Source: Isoptericola cucumis (GTDB taxonomy: Bacteria > Actinomycetota > Actinomycetes > Actinomycetales > Cellulomonadaceae). From it: a DNA stretch of 64,000 nucleotides. The notes under the pieces are model-generated. The model had not been told where the DNA came from, did not search any database, and saw only the letters and a program-made list of their open reading frames with translations. The position numbers and the translations under genes were made by a program. The stretch spans positions 277,241 to 341,240 of the forward strand of contig NZ_BMDG01000005.1 in assembly GCF_014635665.1 (NCBI RefSeq). Reading direction: 5' to 3'. This document shows, one piece after another, positions 8,761 to 18,331 of this stretch; positions within the stretch are counted from its first letter, which is position 1; each line of letters opens with the position of its first letter.

Positions 8761-10479
8761 TCACTCGGCGGCGGCGTCCTTGGTCCAGCCCATGTTCTCC
8801 ACGGGGTGCAGCCCGAAGAGGTCGAGCCCGGTGTAGGTCTCGGGCGAGAGGTTGGCGAGCCCGTCCTTGGCCATCGCGATCCACGGGCCGTTGTACAGCG
8901 GCAGGATGCCCCAGGTCTCGGCCATGATCTCGGACTCGAGCTTCATGCCGGCCGCGGTCTGCTCCTCGGCCGTCGGCAGCGTCATGACGTCGGCGATCTT
9001 CTTGTCGATCTCCTTGGTGCCGGTCATCGACAGGTTCAGGCCGCTGTCCGAGCAGTAGACCTGGCACATCCAGGCCACGCCGTACGGGTCGCTCGACGAG
9101 AAGCCCATGATGACGAGGTCCCAGTCCTTGGTGGTCAGGACGGTGGAGAAGTCGCTCGTGGGGCGCTTGTCGATCTCGAGCGCGAAACCGATCTGGGCGA
9201 GCTGCTGCTGCACCACCTTGGCGCGCGCCTCGACGATGGGGTCCTCGCCGAAGATGGGCATCCGGCCCTCGAGCTTCTGGCCGTCCTTCTCGCGGACGTC
9301 GCCGTTCAGGGCCCACCCGGCCTCGTCGAGGGCGGCGTTGGCGGCCTCGACGTCGTGCGACCAGCCCGACTCGGCGAGCGCGTCGACGTAGCCCTCCTGG
9401 AACGGATACAGGTTGAACGAGCCGGCCTCGGTCTCGGTGTAGCCGAGGCCGTTCCAGACGACCTCCTTGATCTGCTCGCGGTCGATCGCCTGGAAGATCG
9501 CCTCGCGCACCTCGAGGTCCGCGAGCTGCGGGCGCTCGGCGTTGAGCTGGAGCAGGTTGCTCGATGCGCGCTGCGCGCGATACGTGGCGGCACCCTCGAC
9601 GTCGGCGAGCTGCTCGAGGTTGTCCGCGGTGAGGTTCTCGACCATGTCGATCTCGCCGTTCTGGAACGCGTTGACCGCGGCGGCCGGGTCGAGCACCCGG
9701 AACGTGACCTTGTCGAGCATGGGCTCGTCGCCCCACCAGTTCTCGTTCGGCACGAACGAGATGACGCCGCCGTTGATGTCGAACTCGTCGATCTTGTACG
9801 GGCCGGCGCCCCACTCGGGGTGGGCCTCCTCGACGTAGCCCTCGTTGAAGACCTTCGGCGAGTCGACCTTCGGGTGCATGAGGTGCCAGAACAGCCCCTC
9901 GGTCCAGGGGAACTCCGACTTGAACGTGACGACCGCCTGGCGCTCGTCCTCGCCCTGGGTGACCGACTCGATCTGCGAGTAGCCGTCCGTGGTGTTCGGC
10001 ACGTACTTCTCTTCGGTCGACCGGTTCGCGATCCAGCCCTGCTCGTACGACTTCCAGGTGATCGGCGTGCCGTCGTTCCAGACCGCGTCGGGGTTGATCG
10101 TGTAGGTGACGACCGTCTTGCCGTCGACGACCTCGGTGGTCCAGTCCGTGAGGTAGGCGGGGTTGGCCTCGGCCTCGCCCTCCGGGGACATGAGGATCAT
10201 CTGCGGGTTGTACCAGGCCCAGACCTTGGCCGTGTCGACCGAGCCGTCGGAGTGGTTCGCGTTCATCTGGGGGGTGATCTCGTCGATGGCGAGAGTCACC
10301 TCCCCGCCCTGCTCGAGGTTCTCGCGGGGCTGCGGGTTGTAGTCCGCGCCTTCGATGCTCTGCGCCTCGGCCGGGGCCTCGTCGGTGCCGCCGTCGCCGC
10401 TGCCGCCGCACGCGGTCAGCGCCAGGGCGAGCACGCCGGCGACGGCGATGCTGCTCCCCAGTCGGTTCTGCAACCTCAT
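8761..10479 (-). CDS. ABC transporter substrate-binding lipoprotein (peptide type)
   Basis: A 572-residue family-5 extracellular solute-binding protein (DppA/OppA/BldKB-like). The N-terminus is a lipoprotein signal with lipobox LTAC at about residues 21-24, followed by a Gly/Ser linker, so it is anchored outside the membrane. Typical signatures include WNDGTPITWKSYEQGW, a VREAIFQAIDRE segment and a C-terminal PLYNGPWIAMAK. It is the last gene of a minus-strand operon with dppB, dppC and a fused ATPase; about 67 bp separate it from the ATPase gene. Oligopeptide binding is likely, the actual ligand unknown. Confidence 0.92.
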   Translation of the reverse strand: MRLQNRLGSSIAVAGVLALALTACGGSGDGGTDEAPAEAQSIEGADYNPQPRENLEQGGEVTLAIDEITPQMNANHSDGSVDTAKVWAWYNPQMILMSPEGEAEANPAYLTDWTTEVVDGKTVVTYTINPDAVWNDGTPITWKSYEQGWIANRSTEEKYVPNTTDGYSQIESVTQGEDERQAVVTFKSEFPWTEGLFWHLMHPKVDSPKVFNEGYVEEAHPEWGAGPYKIDEFDINGGVISFVPNENWWGDEPMLDKVTFRVLDPAAAVNAFQNGEIDMVENLTADNLEQLADVEGAATYRAQRASSNLLQLNAERPQLADLEVREAIFQAIDREQIKEVVWNGLGYTETEAGSFNLYPFQEGYVDALAESGWSHDVEAANAALDEAGWALNGDVREKDGQKLEGRMPIFGEDPIVEARAKVVQQQLAQIGFALEIDKRPTSDFSTVLTTKDWDLVIMGFSSSDPYGVAWMCQVYCSDSGLNLSMTGTKEIDKKIADVMTLPTAEEQTAAGMKLESEIMAETWGILPLYNGPWIAMAKDGLANLSPETYTGLDLFGLHPVENMGWTKDAAAE

Positions 10480-10546
10480 TGCTGCTCCTTCTCGCGCCGG
10501 GTGGGCGCTGTGGTGATGGATGGGGTACGTGGGTGGCGCCGGCTCG

Positions 10547-12601
10547 TCAGCGGAAGTGGCAGGCGTTGACGTGGTCGTCGGTGCGGCCGGTGAGGGTCGG
10601 GACCGTCTGCTCGCAGCGGGCCCGGTCCGGCTCGTCGAGCGTCTGGTACAGCGGGCACCGCGAGACGAAGGCGCAGCCGGTGATCGTGTCGGTCGGGCTC
10701 GGGAGGTCGCCGGTGAGCACGATGTGCTCGCGGCCGCGCTCCGTGACCGGGTCCGGCACGGGGATCGCCGACAGCAGGGCGCGGGTGTAGGGGTGCTGCG
10801 GGTCGTCGAACACCGCGTCGACGTCGCCGTGCTCGACGAAGCTGCCGAGGTACATCACCGCCACGCGGTCGGCGATGTGCCGCACCACGGAGAGGTCGTG
10901 GGCCACGAAGAGGTACGACAGGCCCAGGCGCACCTTGAGCTCGTCGAGCAGGTTGATGACGCCCGCCTGGACCGACACGTCGAGCGCGGAGACGGGCTCG
11001 TCCAGCACGACGAGCTTCGGGTTGGTCGCGAGGGCCCGGGCGATGCCGATCCGCTGCCGCTGGCCGCCGGAGAACGCCGCGGGGAAGCGGTCGCTGTGGG
11101 CGGGGTCGAGGCCGACGAGGTCCATCAGCTCGTCGACCCGCGGGCCGACCTCGGCCGCGGCGAGGCCCACCGTGCGCAACGGTTCGGCGATGACGTCGAA
11201 GACCGTCATGCGCGGGTCCAGCGAGCCGACCGGGTCCTGGAAGACGATCTGGACGTCGCGGCGCAGGTCGCGCTCGGCGCGGCCGCCCTTGATGTCGGCG
11301 ACGCTGGTGCCGACGATCCGGATGTCGCCGGCGTCCTGCCGGGCGAAGTCCATGATCTGCAGCAGCGTCGTGGTCTTGCCGGAGCCCGACTCGCCGACGA
11401 TCGCCATCGTCTCGCCCTCGCGGACGTCGAAGCTGACGCCCTTGACGGCGTGCACCTCGCCGATCTTGCGCTTGCGGAACGAGCCCTTCGTCAGGGGGAA
11501 CGACTTCGTGAGGTTCTCGACCTCGAGGGTGGGCCTGCGCAGCTCCCGGGGCACCGTCTCGAGCGTCGAGGTGGGGACGGGAGGCACCGGGTAGACGGGG
11601 CCGCCGTCGATGCGGCCCGCGCGGATCTCCTCGGCCCGCAGGCATGCGGCGCGGTGGTCCGGCCGGCCGCCGACGGCGACCAGCTCGGGTTCCGAGGTGC
11701 GGCAGGCGTCGACCGCGATCGGGCACCGGGCGGCGAACGGGCAGGCGTCCGGCAGGTCCACCAGGAGCGGCGGGCTGCCCTTGATCGGCACCAGCGGCTG
11801 CTTCTCGGCCTTGTCCACGCGGGGGATCGCGCCGAGCAGACCGATCGAGTACGGCATGCGGGTGTCGGCGAACAGCTCGTCGACCGGTGCCTGCTCGATC
11901 GGGCGACCCGCGTACATGACGATCACGTCGTCGGCGGTGTGCGCGACGACGCCCATGTCGTGCGTGATCATCATGACCGCGGCGCCGGTCTCGCGCTGGG
12001 CGGTGGCGACGAGGTCCAGGATCTGCGCCTGGATGGTGACGTCGAGGGCGGTGGTCGGCTCGTCCGCGATGATGAGCCGCGGGTTGTTCGCCATCGCGAT
12101 CGCGATGACCACCCGTTGGCGCATCCCGCCCGAGAACTCGTGCGGGAACGAGCGCATCCGCTCGGCCGGCCGGGGGATGCCGACGAGCCGGAGCAGCTCC
12201 ACGGCGCGGTCCCGCGCGGCGCGGCGCGAGATCTTCGGGTCGTGGATCGTGAGGGCCTCGACGATCTGGTCGCCGACGGAGAACACCGGCGTCAGCGACG
12301 TCAGCGGGTCCTGGAAGATCATCGCGATGCCGTTGCCGCGGATCTTGGACATCGCCGCGTCGGTCTTGCCGAGCAGCTCCTGCCCCTCGAACATCACCGA
12401 GCCGCCCACGCGCGCGTTGTCGTCGAGGAGGCCCATGACGGCGAGGGACGTGACGGACTTGCCGGAGCCGGACTCGCCCACGATGCCGAGGGTGCGGCCC
12501 TCGTCGAGGTCGAACGAGACGCCGCGCACCGCGTCGACGCGCCCCGCCTCGGACGGGAAGCTGACGGTGAGGTCGCGGACGGAAAGGACGGGGGTGGTCA
12601 T
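10547..12601 (-). CDS. Fused dipeptide/oligopeptide ABC transporter ATPase (DppD-DppF)
   Basis: A 684-residue protein with two complete ABC ATPase domains in tandem. Walker A GESGSGKS occurs near residue 42 and GESGSGKT near 405; signature motifs FSGGMRQR and FSGGQRQR follow, and each half ends with the cysteine-containing oligopeptide-type tail (CPFAARCP, CAFVSRCP). It therefore replaces separate DppD and DppF subunits and energises the two neighbouring permeases. The ATG at 12601 overlaps the dppC stop by 4 bases, so the start is well supported and translation is coupled. The frame stays open further upstream through dppC, but that extension is in the wrong frame for the permease. Confidence 0.93.
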   Translation of the reverse strand: MTTPVLSVRDLTVSFPSEAGRVDAVRGVSFDLDEGRTLGIVGESGSGKSVTSLAVMGLLDDNARVGGSVMFEGQELLGKTDAAMSKIRGNGIAMIFQDPLTSLTPVFSVGDQIVEALTIHDPKISRRAARDRAVELLRLVGIPRPAERMRSFPHEFSGGMRQRVVIAIAMANNPRLIIADEPTTALDVTIQAQILDLVATAQRETGAAVMMITHDMGVVAHTADDVIVMYAGRPIEQAPVDELFADTRMPYSIGLLGAIPRVDKAEKQPLVPIKGSPPLLVDLPDACPFAARCPIAVDACRTSEPELVAVGGRPDHRAACLRAEEIRAGRIDGGPVYPVPPVPTSTLETVPRELRRPTLEVENLTKSFPLTKGSFRKRKIGEVHAVKGVSFDVREGETMAIVGESGSGKTTTLLQIMDFARQDAGDIRIVGTSVADIKGGRAERDLRRDVQIVFQDPVGSLDPRMTVFDVIAEPLRTVGLAAAEVGPRVDELMDLVGLDPAHSDRFPAAFSGGQRQRIGIARALATNPKLVVLDEPVSALDVSVQAGVINLLDELKVRLGLSYLFVAHDLSVVRHIADRVAVMYLGSFVEHGDVDAVFDDPQHPYTRALLSAIPVPDPVTERGREHIVLTGDLPSPTDTITGCAFVSRCPLYQTLDEPDRARCEQTVPTLTGRTDDHVNACHFR

Positions 12602-13548
12602 GCGCGGCCTCCCGCTGCGGAGGTGGGATCGAGGGCGTCGCGCAGCCCGTCGGCGACGAGCGCCATCGAGACGGTCAGGAGCGTCAGCGCGGCGGCGGGG
12701 AAGAAGAACATCCACGGGGAGCTCGAGATGCTCGACGCGCCGATGCCGATGAGGGAACCGAGCGAGACGTCGGGCAGCTTGACGCCGAAGCCGAGGAACG
12801 ACAGTCCCGTCTCGGCCATGACGGCACCCACGACGCCGAGGGTGAAGTTGACGACGAGCAGCGACCCGATGTTGGGGATCAGGTGGCGCAGCACGATGCG
12901 CAGCCCGGGCACGCCCATGTAGCGCGCGGCGTGCACGAACTCCCGCTCGCGCAGCGACAGGGACAGCGTCCAGATGGTGCGGGCCTGGAAGAACCAGCTG
13001 ACGAGGATGAGGACGAGGGCGATGACGCGCCAGTCGCCGCCCGAGTCGTTGGACATCATCGCCAGCAACAGGAACGTCGGCGCCACCATGAGGAAGTGGA
13101 TGATGAACAGCGAGACCCGCTCGACGCGACCGCCGAAGTAGGCGGCCGCGGTGCCGATGACGGCGGACAGGACGGTCGTCCCGGTGGCCACCACGACCGC
13201 GATCAGCAGAGAGCGCTGCAGCCCGATCACGACCATGGCGTACAGGTCGTTGCCGGCGTTGTTGGTGCCGAACCAGTGCTCGGGGCTGGGCGGGTCCGAC
13301 AGGGCGAGGAAGTCGAGCTCGACGTGGTCGTACTTGGCCAGCGTCGAGCCGAACACGGCGAAGGCCACGAGCAGCACGAAGATGACCACGCCGGCGACGG
13401 CGGGCCGGTTCCGGGCGAACCGGCGCCCGTACAGCCGCCACTTCGACAGCCGCTTGCGGTCGGCGGTCCCCGCGTCGCCGGGGGGCGGGGTCTCGCCTGC
13501 GGTGAGCGGGCCGGCCGTCGGGTCGGGCATGGAGGAGTCCGTTGTCAT
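12598..13548 (-). CDS. ABC transporter permease (DppC-like)
   Basis: A 316-residue inner-membrane permease of the dipeptide/oligopeptide class. After a Pro-rich cytoplasmic N-terminus of about 40 residues comes a first membrane helix (VAGVVIFVLLVAFAVFGS), then five more. The permease EAA loop (EREFVHAARYMGVPGLRIVLRHLIPN) near residues 200-225 contacts the ATPase. It lies between dppB (one base apart) and the ATPase gene (4-base overlap), so the three are translated from one mRNA. Confidence 0.93.
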   Translation of the reverse strand: MTTDSSMPDPTAGPLTAGETPPPGDAGTADRKRLSKWRLYGRRFARNRPAVAGVVIFVLLVAFAVFGSTLAKYDHVELDFLALSDPPSPEHWFGTNNAGNDLYAMVVIGLQRSLLIAVVVATGTTVLSAVIGTAAAYFGGRVERVSLFIIHFLMVAPTFLLLAMMSNDSGGDWRVIALVLILVSWFFQARTIWTLSLSLREREFVHAARYMGVPGLRIVLRHLIPNIGSLLVVNFTLGVVGAVMAETGLSFLGFGVKLPDVSLGSLIGIGASSISSSPWMFFFPAAALTLLTVSMALVADGLRDALDPTSAAGGRA

Positions 13549-13549
13549 G

Positions 13550-14533
13550 TCAGCTCACCCGCACTCGGGGGTCGAGGGCGACGACCGCGATGTCGGCGAG
13601 GATGGCGCCGACGGCCGTCATGACCGCGCCGAACGCCGCGACCGCGACGACGCCGTTGATGTCGTTCTTCGAGATCGTCTCGATGAAGTACTGCCCCATG
13701 CCCTTCCACGCGAAGATCGACTCGGTCAGCACGGCTCCCGTGAAGATGCCGGGGATCGAGAAGGCGACCTGGGTGGTCACGGGGATCAGCGACGTGCGCA
13801 GGGCGTGCTTGCGGATCGCCTGCTGCTTCGTCAGCCCCTTGGCCCGGGCCATCCGCACGTAGTCGGACTTGATGGTGTCCAGCAGCAGGGACCGCTGCAG
13901 GAAGTGGTACTGCGCGTAGCCGACCAGGATCAGCGCGGCGGTGGGCAGCGCGATGTGCTGCGCGGTGTCCACGAGCGTGGGGAAGAACCCGCTCACGTCG
14001 GGGCTCGACGCCCCGGTGACGTAGAAGACGGTCGAGCCGACGGCGTTGTTGAACGCGATGGCGAGCAGCACGAGCCCGAGCCCCGCCACCACGATCGGGA
14101 TGTTCATCGTGATGATCGAGGTGCCCTGGGCGATCCGGTCGCCGAGCCGGTACTGCCGCGACGCGCTGTAGACGCCCAGCGCGATGCCGATCGCGGTCAG
14201 CAGGATGGTGGCGCCCAGCATGAGCTCGGCCGAGATCCACATGCGGTAGGCGACCTGCTCGTTCACCGACTGCCCGGTGGGGCTCACGCCCCAGTCCCAG
14301 CGGAAGAGGATGCCGCTGAACCACGTCCACCACCGCTCGAGGAGCGGGGTGGCGTCGTCGAGGTTGCGCGGCTCGAGCAGGTTGGTGATCTGCGTCTCGC
14401 TCAGCGGGGGACGCCGCCCGACGTAGTTGCTGCGGGGATCGAGGTAGGCCCACGCGAGGAGGTACGTCAGGTTCGTGACCGCCACGACCATCAGCAACCA
14501 GCCTGCGGTGCGGCGAAGCAAATATCGGGTCAA
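13550..14533 (-). CDS. ABC transporter permease (DppB-like)
   Basis: A 327-residue permease, the partner of DppC. It has the typical N-terminal RYLLRRTAGWLLMVVAV helix, a large extracytoplasmic segment, and the EAA loop (DYVRMARAKGLTKQQAIRKHALR) near residue 225. The start is a TTG at 14533, chosen because the resulting N-terminus matches family members; no strong ribosome-binding site precedes it. It is the first gene of the minus-strand operon. The 190 bp upstream to the recQ stop hold a TATAGC-containing palindrome near 14575-14585 that could be the promoter. Confidence 0.9.
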   Translation of the reverse strand: MTRYLLRRTAGWLLMVVAVTNLTYLLAWAYLDPRSNYVGRRPPLSETQITNLLEPRNLDDATPLLERWWTWFSGILFRWDWGVSPTGQSVNEQVAYRMWISAELMLGATILLTAIGIALGVYSASRQYRLGDRIAQGTSIITMNIPIVVAGLGLVLLAIAFNNAVGSTVFYVTGASSPDVSGFFPTLVDTAQHIALPTAALILVGYAQYHFLQRSLLLDTIKSDYVRMARAKGLTKQQAIRKHALRTSLIPVTTQVAFSIPGIFTGAVLTESIFAWKGMGQYFIETISKNDINGVVAVAAFGAVMTAVGAILADIAVVALDPRVRVS

Positions 14534-14724
14534 GGTCGAGGGGACTTTCTCGTGGACGGTCGCGGTGACGTGAGGCTATAGCCGCCCGAACCGTGTCCTG
14601 CGCCACAACGACGCCGGGTGCGCCGATCGTTACCGATTCGTGCCCCGGGCGAACGATTTCGGAAACGTGCTGGTCACCGCCCCGTCGTCAGGCAGGGTCG
14701 CGGAAAGACCGCCCCCGAGGCCCC

Positions 14725-17253
14725 TCAGCGCACGCCGAGCACGAACGGGTGGACCGCCGCCGCGCCCGCCTGCCGCAGGAGGCGGGACGCGACGGTGAGG
14801 GTCCAGCCCGACTCCGTCCAGTCGTCGACGAGCAGCACCGTGCGCCCCGCCAGACCCGCCATGGCCTGCTCGCCGAGCTCGAGGCGCAGCCGCTTCGCGA
14901 CTCCCGCCAGGCGCATCGCCGAGTTCACGTCGTGACGCCCGGGCGCCTGGGCCTCGGGCGCCGGACCGACGGCGCCCACCAGCGGGACGCCGAGATAGGC
15001 GGCCAGCCCCGACGCGAGGTGGTACGTCAGCTGCGGGCGCGTCACCGAGCGCACGGCGACGACCCCCTCGATCAGCAGCGGGCGCGGCGGGCCGTCGCCT
15101 GCCCCGGGCTCCGCGGCCTCCTGCCCGTCGGCGGGTGCGGGAGCCGCGGCGCGGACCGCGTCCCAGTCGTCCAGCACCCGCGCGGCCGCGCGGCGCAGGG
15201 GCACCGGGACCTCGCCGTCGGGCGTCTGGGGGGAGAACAGCTCGCGGAGCGGGGCCGACCAGCCGAGCCCGTCGAGCCGGGCGACGGCGCGGCCGGCTCC
15301 CGCCTGCTCGGCCGGCGCGATGCGGCCCTTGAGGTCCAGGCCGAGGGTGGCGAGGCCCGACGGCCACATCTTGCGGGGCTCGACCTCGACACCGGGGCGG
15401 TCCATGTCGGCACGCGCGGACGCCACGGTCTCCGCGTCGGGCGGAGGAGGCAGCGTCACACCGTCGCACCGGTCGCAGCGGCCGCACGCCCAGCCCGCGG
15501 GCATCTCGGGGTCGTCGAGCTGTGCGCGCAGGTACGCCATCCGGCAGCCCGTCGTCGCCACGTAGTCGAGCATCGCCTGCTGCTCCGTGGCACGGGTGGC
15601 GGCCACCCGTTCGTAGCGCTCGGCGTCGTACACCCACTCCTGCCCGGTGGCGACCCAGCCGCCCTGCACCCGCCGGACCGCGCCGTCGACGTCGAGCACC
15701 TTGAGCATGGTCTCGAGCCGGGAGCGCTTGAGGTCGACGACGGTCTCGAGGGCGGCGGTCGACATCGGTGCGCCCGCCTCCGTCAGGGCGGCGAGCGTGG
15801 CGCGCACCTGCGGCTCCGCGGGGAAGGCCTGCGCCCCGAACCAGTCCCAGATGGCCCGGTCCTCGTGGCCCGGCAGCAGGACGACCACCGCGTCGTCGAC
15901 GCCGCGTCCCGCGCGGCCCACCTGCTGGTAGTACGCGATGGGTGACGACGGGGCCCCGAGGTGCACGACGAACGCCAGGTCGGGCTTGTCGAAGCCCATG
16001 CCGAGCGCGGAGGTGGCGACGAGCGGCTTGACCCGGTTGTCCTTGAGGTCGGTCTCCAGCTGCTCCCGTTCCGTGGGGTCGGTGCGGCCCGTGTAGGCGG
16101 CGACGGCGAGGCCGGCGGCGCGCAGCTGCTCGGCGACCTGCTCGGCCGCCGAGACGGTGAGGCAGTAGACGATCCCGGAGCCTTCGACGTCCTGCAGCGC
16201 CTCGACGAGCCAGGCCACGCGGGTGGGCTGGTCGCCCAGCTCGAGCACCGCGAGGTGCAGCGACTCGCGGTCGAGCCCCCCGCGCAGCACGAGCACGTCC
16301 TCTCCCGTGGGGACGCCGGCGAGCTCGGCGGCGGCGCCGTCGGGGGCGCTCGCGGCCTCCTCGCCGCGGATCGCCATCTGCTCGGCGACGTCGGCCGTCA
16401 CCCGGGCGTTCGCGGTGGCGGTGGTGGCCAGCACGGGGATGCCCGGCGGCAGGTCGGCCAGGAGGGTGCGGATGCGGCGGTAGTCGGGGCGGAAGTCGTG
16501 CCCCCAGTCGGAGATGCAGTGCGCCTCGTCGATCACGACGAGGCCGGCGTCGGCCGCCAGGCGGGGGAGCACCTGGTCGCGGAAGCCGGGGTTGTTGAGC
16601 CGCTCGGGCGAGCACAGGAGCACGTCCACCTCGCCCGCGGCGATGGCCGCGTGCACCTCGTCCCACTCGGTGACGTTGGCCGAGTTGATCGTGACCGCGC
16701 GGATGCCGGCGCGCGCGGCCGCGGCGATCTGGTCGCGCATGAGCGCGAGCAGGGGGGAGACGATCACGGTGGGGCCCGCGCCGCGCGACCGCAGCAGGCT
16801 GGTGGCGACGAAGTAGACCGCGGACTTGCCCCAGCCCGTGCGCTGCACGACGAGCGCCCGGCGCCGGAACGCCACCAGCGCCTCGATCGCCCGCCACTGG
16901 TCCTCGCGCAGCGCGGCGTCGTCGCGGCCGACGAGCGCGCGCAGCGACTCCTCCGCCTGCTCGCGCAGCGTGCCGCCGCCCTCGCCCGCGCTGTCGAGGA
17001 GGCCCCGGAGCATCGCGAGCTTGGCGCGCTTGGCGGCGTCCGCGCCCGCGGCCGGTGCTGCCGGTGCTGCCGGCCCTGCCGGCCCCGGCGGCGCGGTCGC
17101 CGCGGTGTCCTGGGCGGCGGCCGCGCGGGTCTCCCGGGGGATGCCGCCTGGGCCGTCGTCGTCGAAGGCGGGCTCGTGGCCCTCCGGCGGCGGGGCGTCG
17201 TCGTCGGTCGGGGCGAACACGAGGTCGGCGTACGGGTCGTCGGGGTGGCTCAC
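14725..17253 (-). CDS. RecQ-family DNA helicase with C-terminal phosphoribosyltransferase-like domain
   Basis: An 842-residue 3'-5' DNA helicase. An acidic, Ala/Pro-rich N-terminal tail of about 110 residues precedes the helicase core: Walker A QRTGWGKS near 141, DEAHCISDWGHDFRPDY near 241, GMGFDKPDL and QQVGRAGR near 445. A four-cysteine zinc cluster (Cys in GCRM, then CGRCDRC) lies near 570-595. The last 120 residues resemble a phosphoribosyltransferase, ending with a PRPP-loop-like TVLLVDDWTESGWT near 806. GTG start at 17253; TACGAT seven bases upstream fits a leaderless mRNA. The role of the tail is unknown. Confidence 0.9.
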   Translation of the reverse strand: MSHPDDPYADLVFAPTDDDAPPPEGHEPAFDDDGPGGIPRETRAAAAQDTAATAPPGPAGPAAPAAPAAGADAAKRAKLAMLRGLLDSAGEGGGTLREQAEESLRALVGRDDAALREDQWRAIEALVAFRRRALVVQRTGWGKSAVYFVATSLLRSRGAGPTVIVSPLLALMRDQIAAAARAGIRAVTINSANVTEWDEVHAAIAAGEVDVLLCSPERLNNPGFRDQVLPRLAADAGLVVIDEAHCISDWGHDFRPDYRRIRTLLADLPPGIPVLATTATANARVTADVAEQMAIRGEEAASAPDGAAAELAGVPTGEDVLVLRGGLDRESLHLAVLELGDQPTRVAWLVEALQDVEGSGIVYCLTVSAAEQVAEQLRAAGLAVAAYTGRTDPTEREQLETDLKDNRVKPLVATSALGMGFDKPDLAFVVHLGAPSSPIAYYQQVGRAGRGVDDAVVVLLPGHEDRAIWDWFGAQAFPAEPQVRATLAALTEAGAPMSTAALETVVDLKRSRLETMLKVLDVDGAVRRVQGGWVATGQEWVYDAERYERVAATRATEQQAMLDYVATTGCRMAYLRAQLDDPEMPAGWACGRCDRCDGVTLPPPPDAETVASARADMDRPGVEVEPRKMWPSGLATLGLDLKGRIAPAEQAGAGRAVARLDGLGWSAPLRELFSPQTPDGEVPVPLRRAAARVLDDWDAVRAAAPAPADGQEAAEPGAGDGPPRPLLIEGVVAVRSVTRPQLTYHLASGLAAYLGVPLVGAVGPAPEAQAPGRHDVNSAMRLAGVAKRLRLELGEQAMAGLAGRTVLLVDDWTESGWTLTVASRLLRQAGAAAVHPFVLGVR

Positions 17254-17260
17254 ACCTGCG

Positions 17261-17266
17261 ATCGTA
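17261..17266 (-). promoter_or_regulatory. -10 element for recQ
   Basis: TACGAT on the minus strand ends 7 bases before the GTG at 17253, with no ribosome-binding site between. Confidence 0.45.
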
Positions 17267-17323
17267 GGGGCCGCCCCCGACCCGCCCGGACCCGTCGTCC
17301 ACAGGCGTGGCGCGGCGGGCCCG

Positions 17324-17752
17324 TCAGCGCAGGCTCTCGCGCAGCAGCGCGACCGTCGCGGCGACCACGGCCACGATCTCCGCCCCGGCCGCGACCAGCT
17401 CGTTGGTGCCGGCGAACGACTCGGAGACGCCGTAGAAGCCCACGGTCGTGGACAGGACGAACGCCAGCAGGGTCAGCGCTCCGAACCCGATGCCGCCGAC
17501 CAGCGGGAGCCAGTGGTGCCACACGACCAGCAGCACGGCGAGCACCAGGCCGGCGACGGCGTTGAGCAGGAACAGCGGCCCGACGACGTCGATGGTGTCG
17601 TAGCCGTCCAGGTACAGCAGCACGTGCACGCCCGCGGACACGAGCACGGCGATCGCCGCGACCCACCGCCAGCCCCGGGCCGCGGACGGTCGGTGGTGCG
17701 CGCCGCCCGGTGCGGGTGGCACCGGTCCCGAAGTGGTGCCCATGATGGTCAT
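17324..17752 (-). CDS. Small integral membrane protein, unknown
   Basis: A 142-residue protein with four predicted membrane helices (roughly WVAAIAVLVSAGVHVLLYL, VVGPLFLLNAVAGLVLAVLLVV, LPLVGGIGFGALTLLAFVL and ELVAAGAEIVAVVAATVALL). I do not recognise a named family with certainty. The frame stays open to 17797, but the ATG at 17752 avoids overlap with the divergent Rieske promoter region; an ATG three codons later is also possible. It sits back-to-back with the Rieske gene, 56 bp apart, so they may share control, which is only inference. Confidence 0.6.
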   Translation of the reverse strand: MTIMGTTSGPVPPAPGGAHHRPSAARGWRWVAAIAVLVSAGVHVLLYLDGYDTIDVVGPLFLLNAVAGLVLAVLLVVWHHWLPLVGGIGFGALTLLAFVLSTTVGFYGVSESFAGTNELVAAGAEIVAVVAATVALLRESLR

Positions 17753-17808
17753 GCTGCCACCGCTCGGTCGCGACGGCGCGGCCTGGGCCCGACCCACCGG
17801 AGGAACCG

Positions 17809-18285
17809 ATGCCCGACCAGCTCCCCGCTCCTGCCGCGCCGTGCGCCGGGCCGTGCTCCACGACCCGGCGCCAGCTCCTGCGCGGCACGGGTGTCGGCCT
17901 GGGTGGCCTCGCGGGGGCGGGCGTCCTCGCCGCGTGCACGGAGGAACGCCCCGACCCCGGGGCCTCCGCGGAGTCCGCCGGCGCGGCCGGCGCGGGCACC
18001 GTGGTCGTGGCCCTGGCCGACGTGCCGGTGGGCGGGTCGGTGGCCGCCAAGGTCGGTGGCCAGGACGTCCTGGTCACGCAGCCCACCGAAGGCGAGGTGC
18101 ACGCCTTCAGCGCCGTCTGCACCCACGAGGGGTGCACGGTGACCCCGGGCGACGGCGAGCTGCTGTGCCCGTGCCACCAGTCGCGCTACGCGCTCACCGA
18201 CGCCGAGGTGCTCGGCGGCCCGGCCCCCGAGCCGCTGCCCTCGATCGAGGTCGAGGTCTCGGGGACCGACGTCGTGCTGGCGTGA
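17809..18285 (+). CDS. Secreted Rieske [2Fe-2S] protein
   Basis: A 158-residue iron-sulfur protein. The N-terminus has twin arginines (TTRRQLLRGTGVGLGG) and a lipobox-like LAAC near residue 40, suggesting Tat export and lipid anchoring. The Rieske motifs C-T-H-x-G-C and C-P-C-H-x-S are complete (CTHEGCT near 104 and CPCHQSRY near 120), so a cluster should bind. Such small actinobacterial Rieske proteins are stand-alone electron carriers; the redox partner is not evident. Neighbours on both sides are on the opposite strand, so it is probably monocistronic. Confidence 0.88.
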   Translation: MPDQLPAPAAPCAGPCSTTRRQLLRGTGVGLGGLAGAGVLAACTEERPDPGASAESAGAAGAGTVVVALADVPVGGSVAAKVGGQDVLVTQPTEGEVHAFSAVCTHEGCTVTPGDGELLCPCHQSRYALTDAEVLGGPAPEPLPSIEVEVSGTDVVLA

Positions 18286-18331
18286 CCGGCCGGCCCGGTC
18301 AGGTCGCGGCCGGTCGCGCCGGGCCAGCGGC

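Noticed and set aside
10520..12922. 800-codon plus-strand frame opposite the ABC ATPase
   Set aside because: No protein-like motifs; the minus-strand ATPase has two full Walker and signature sets.
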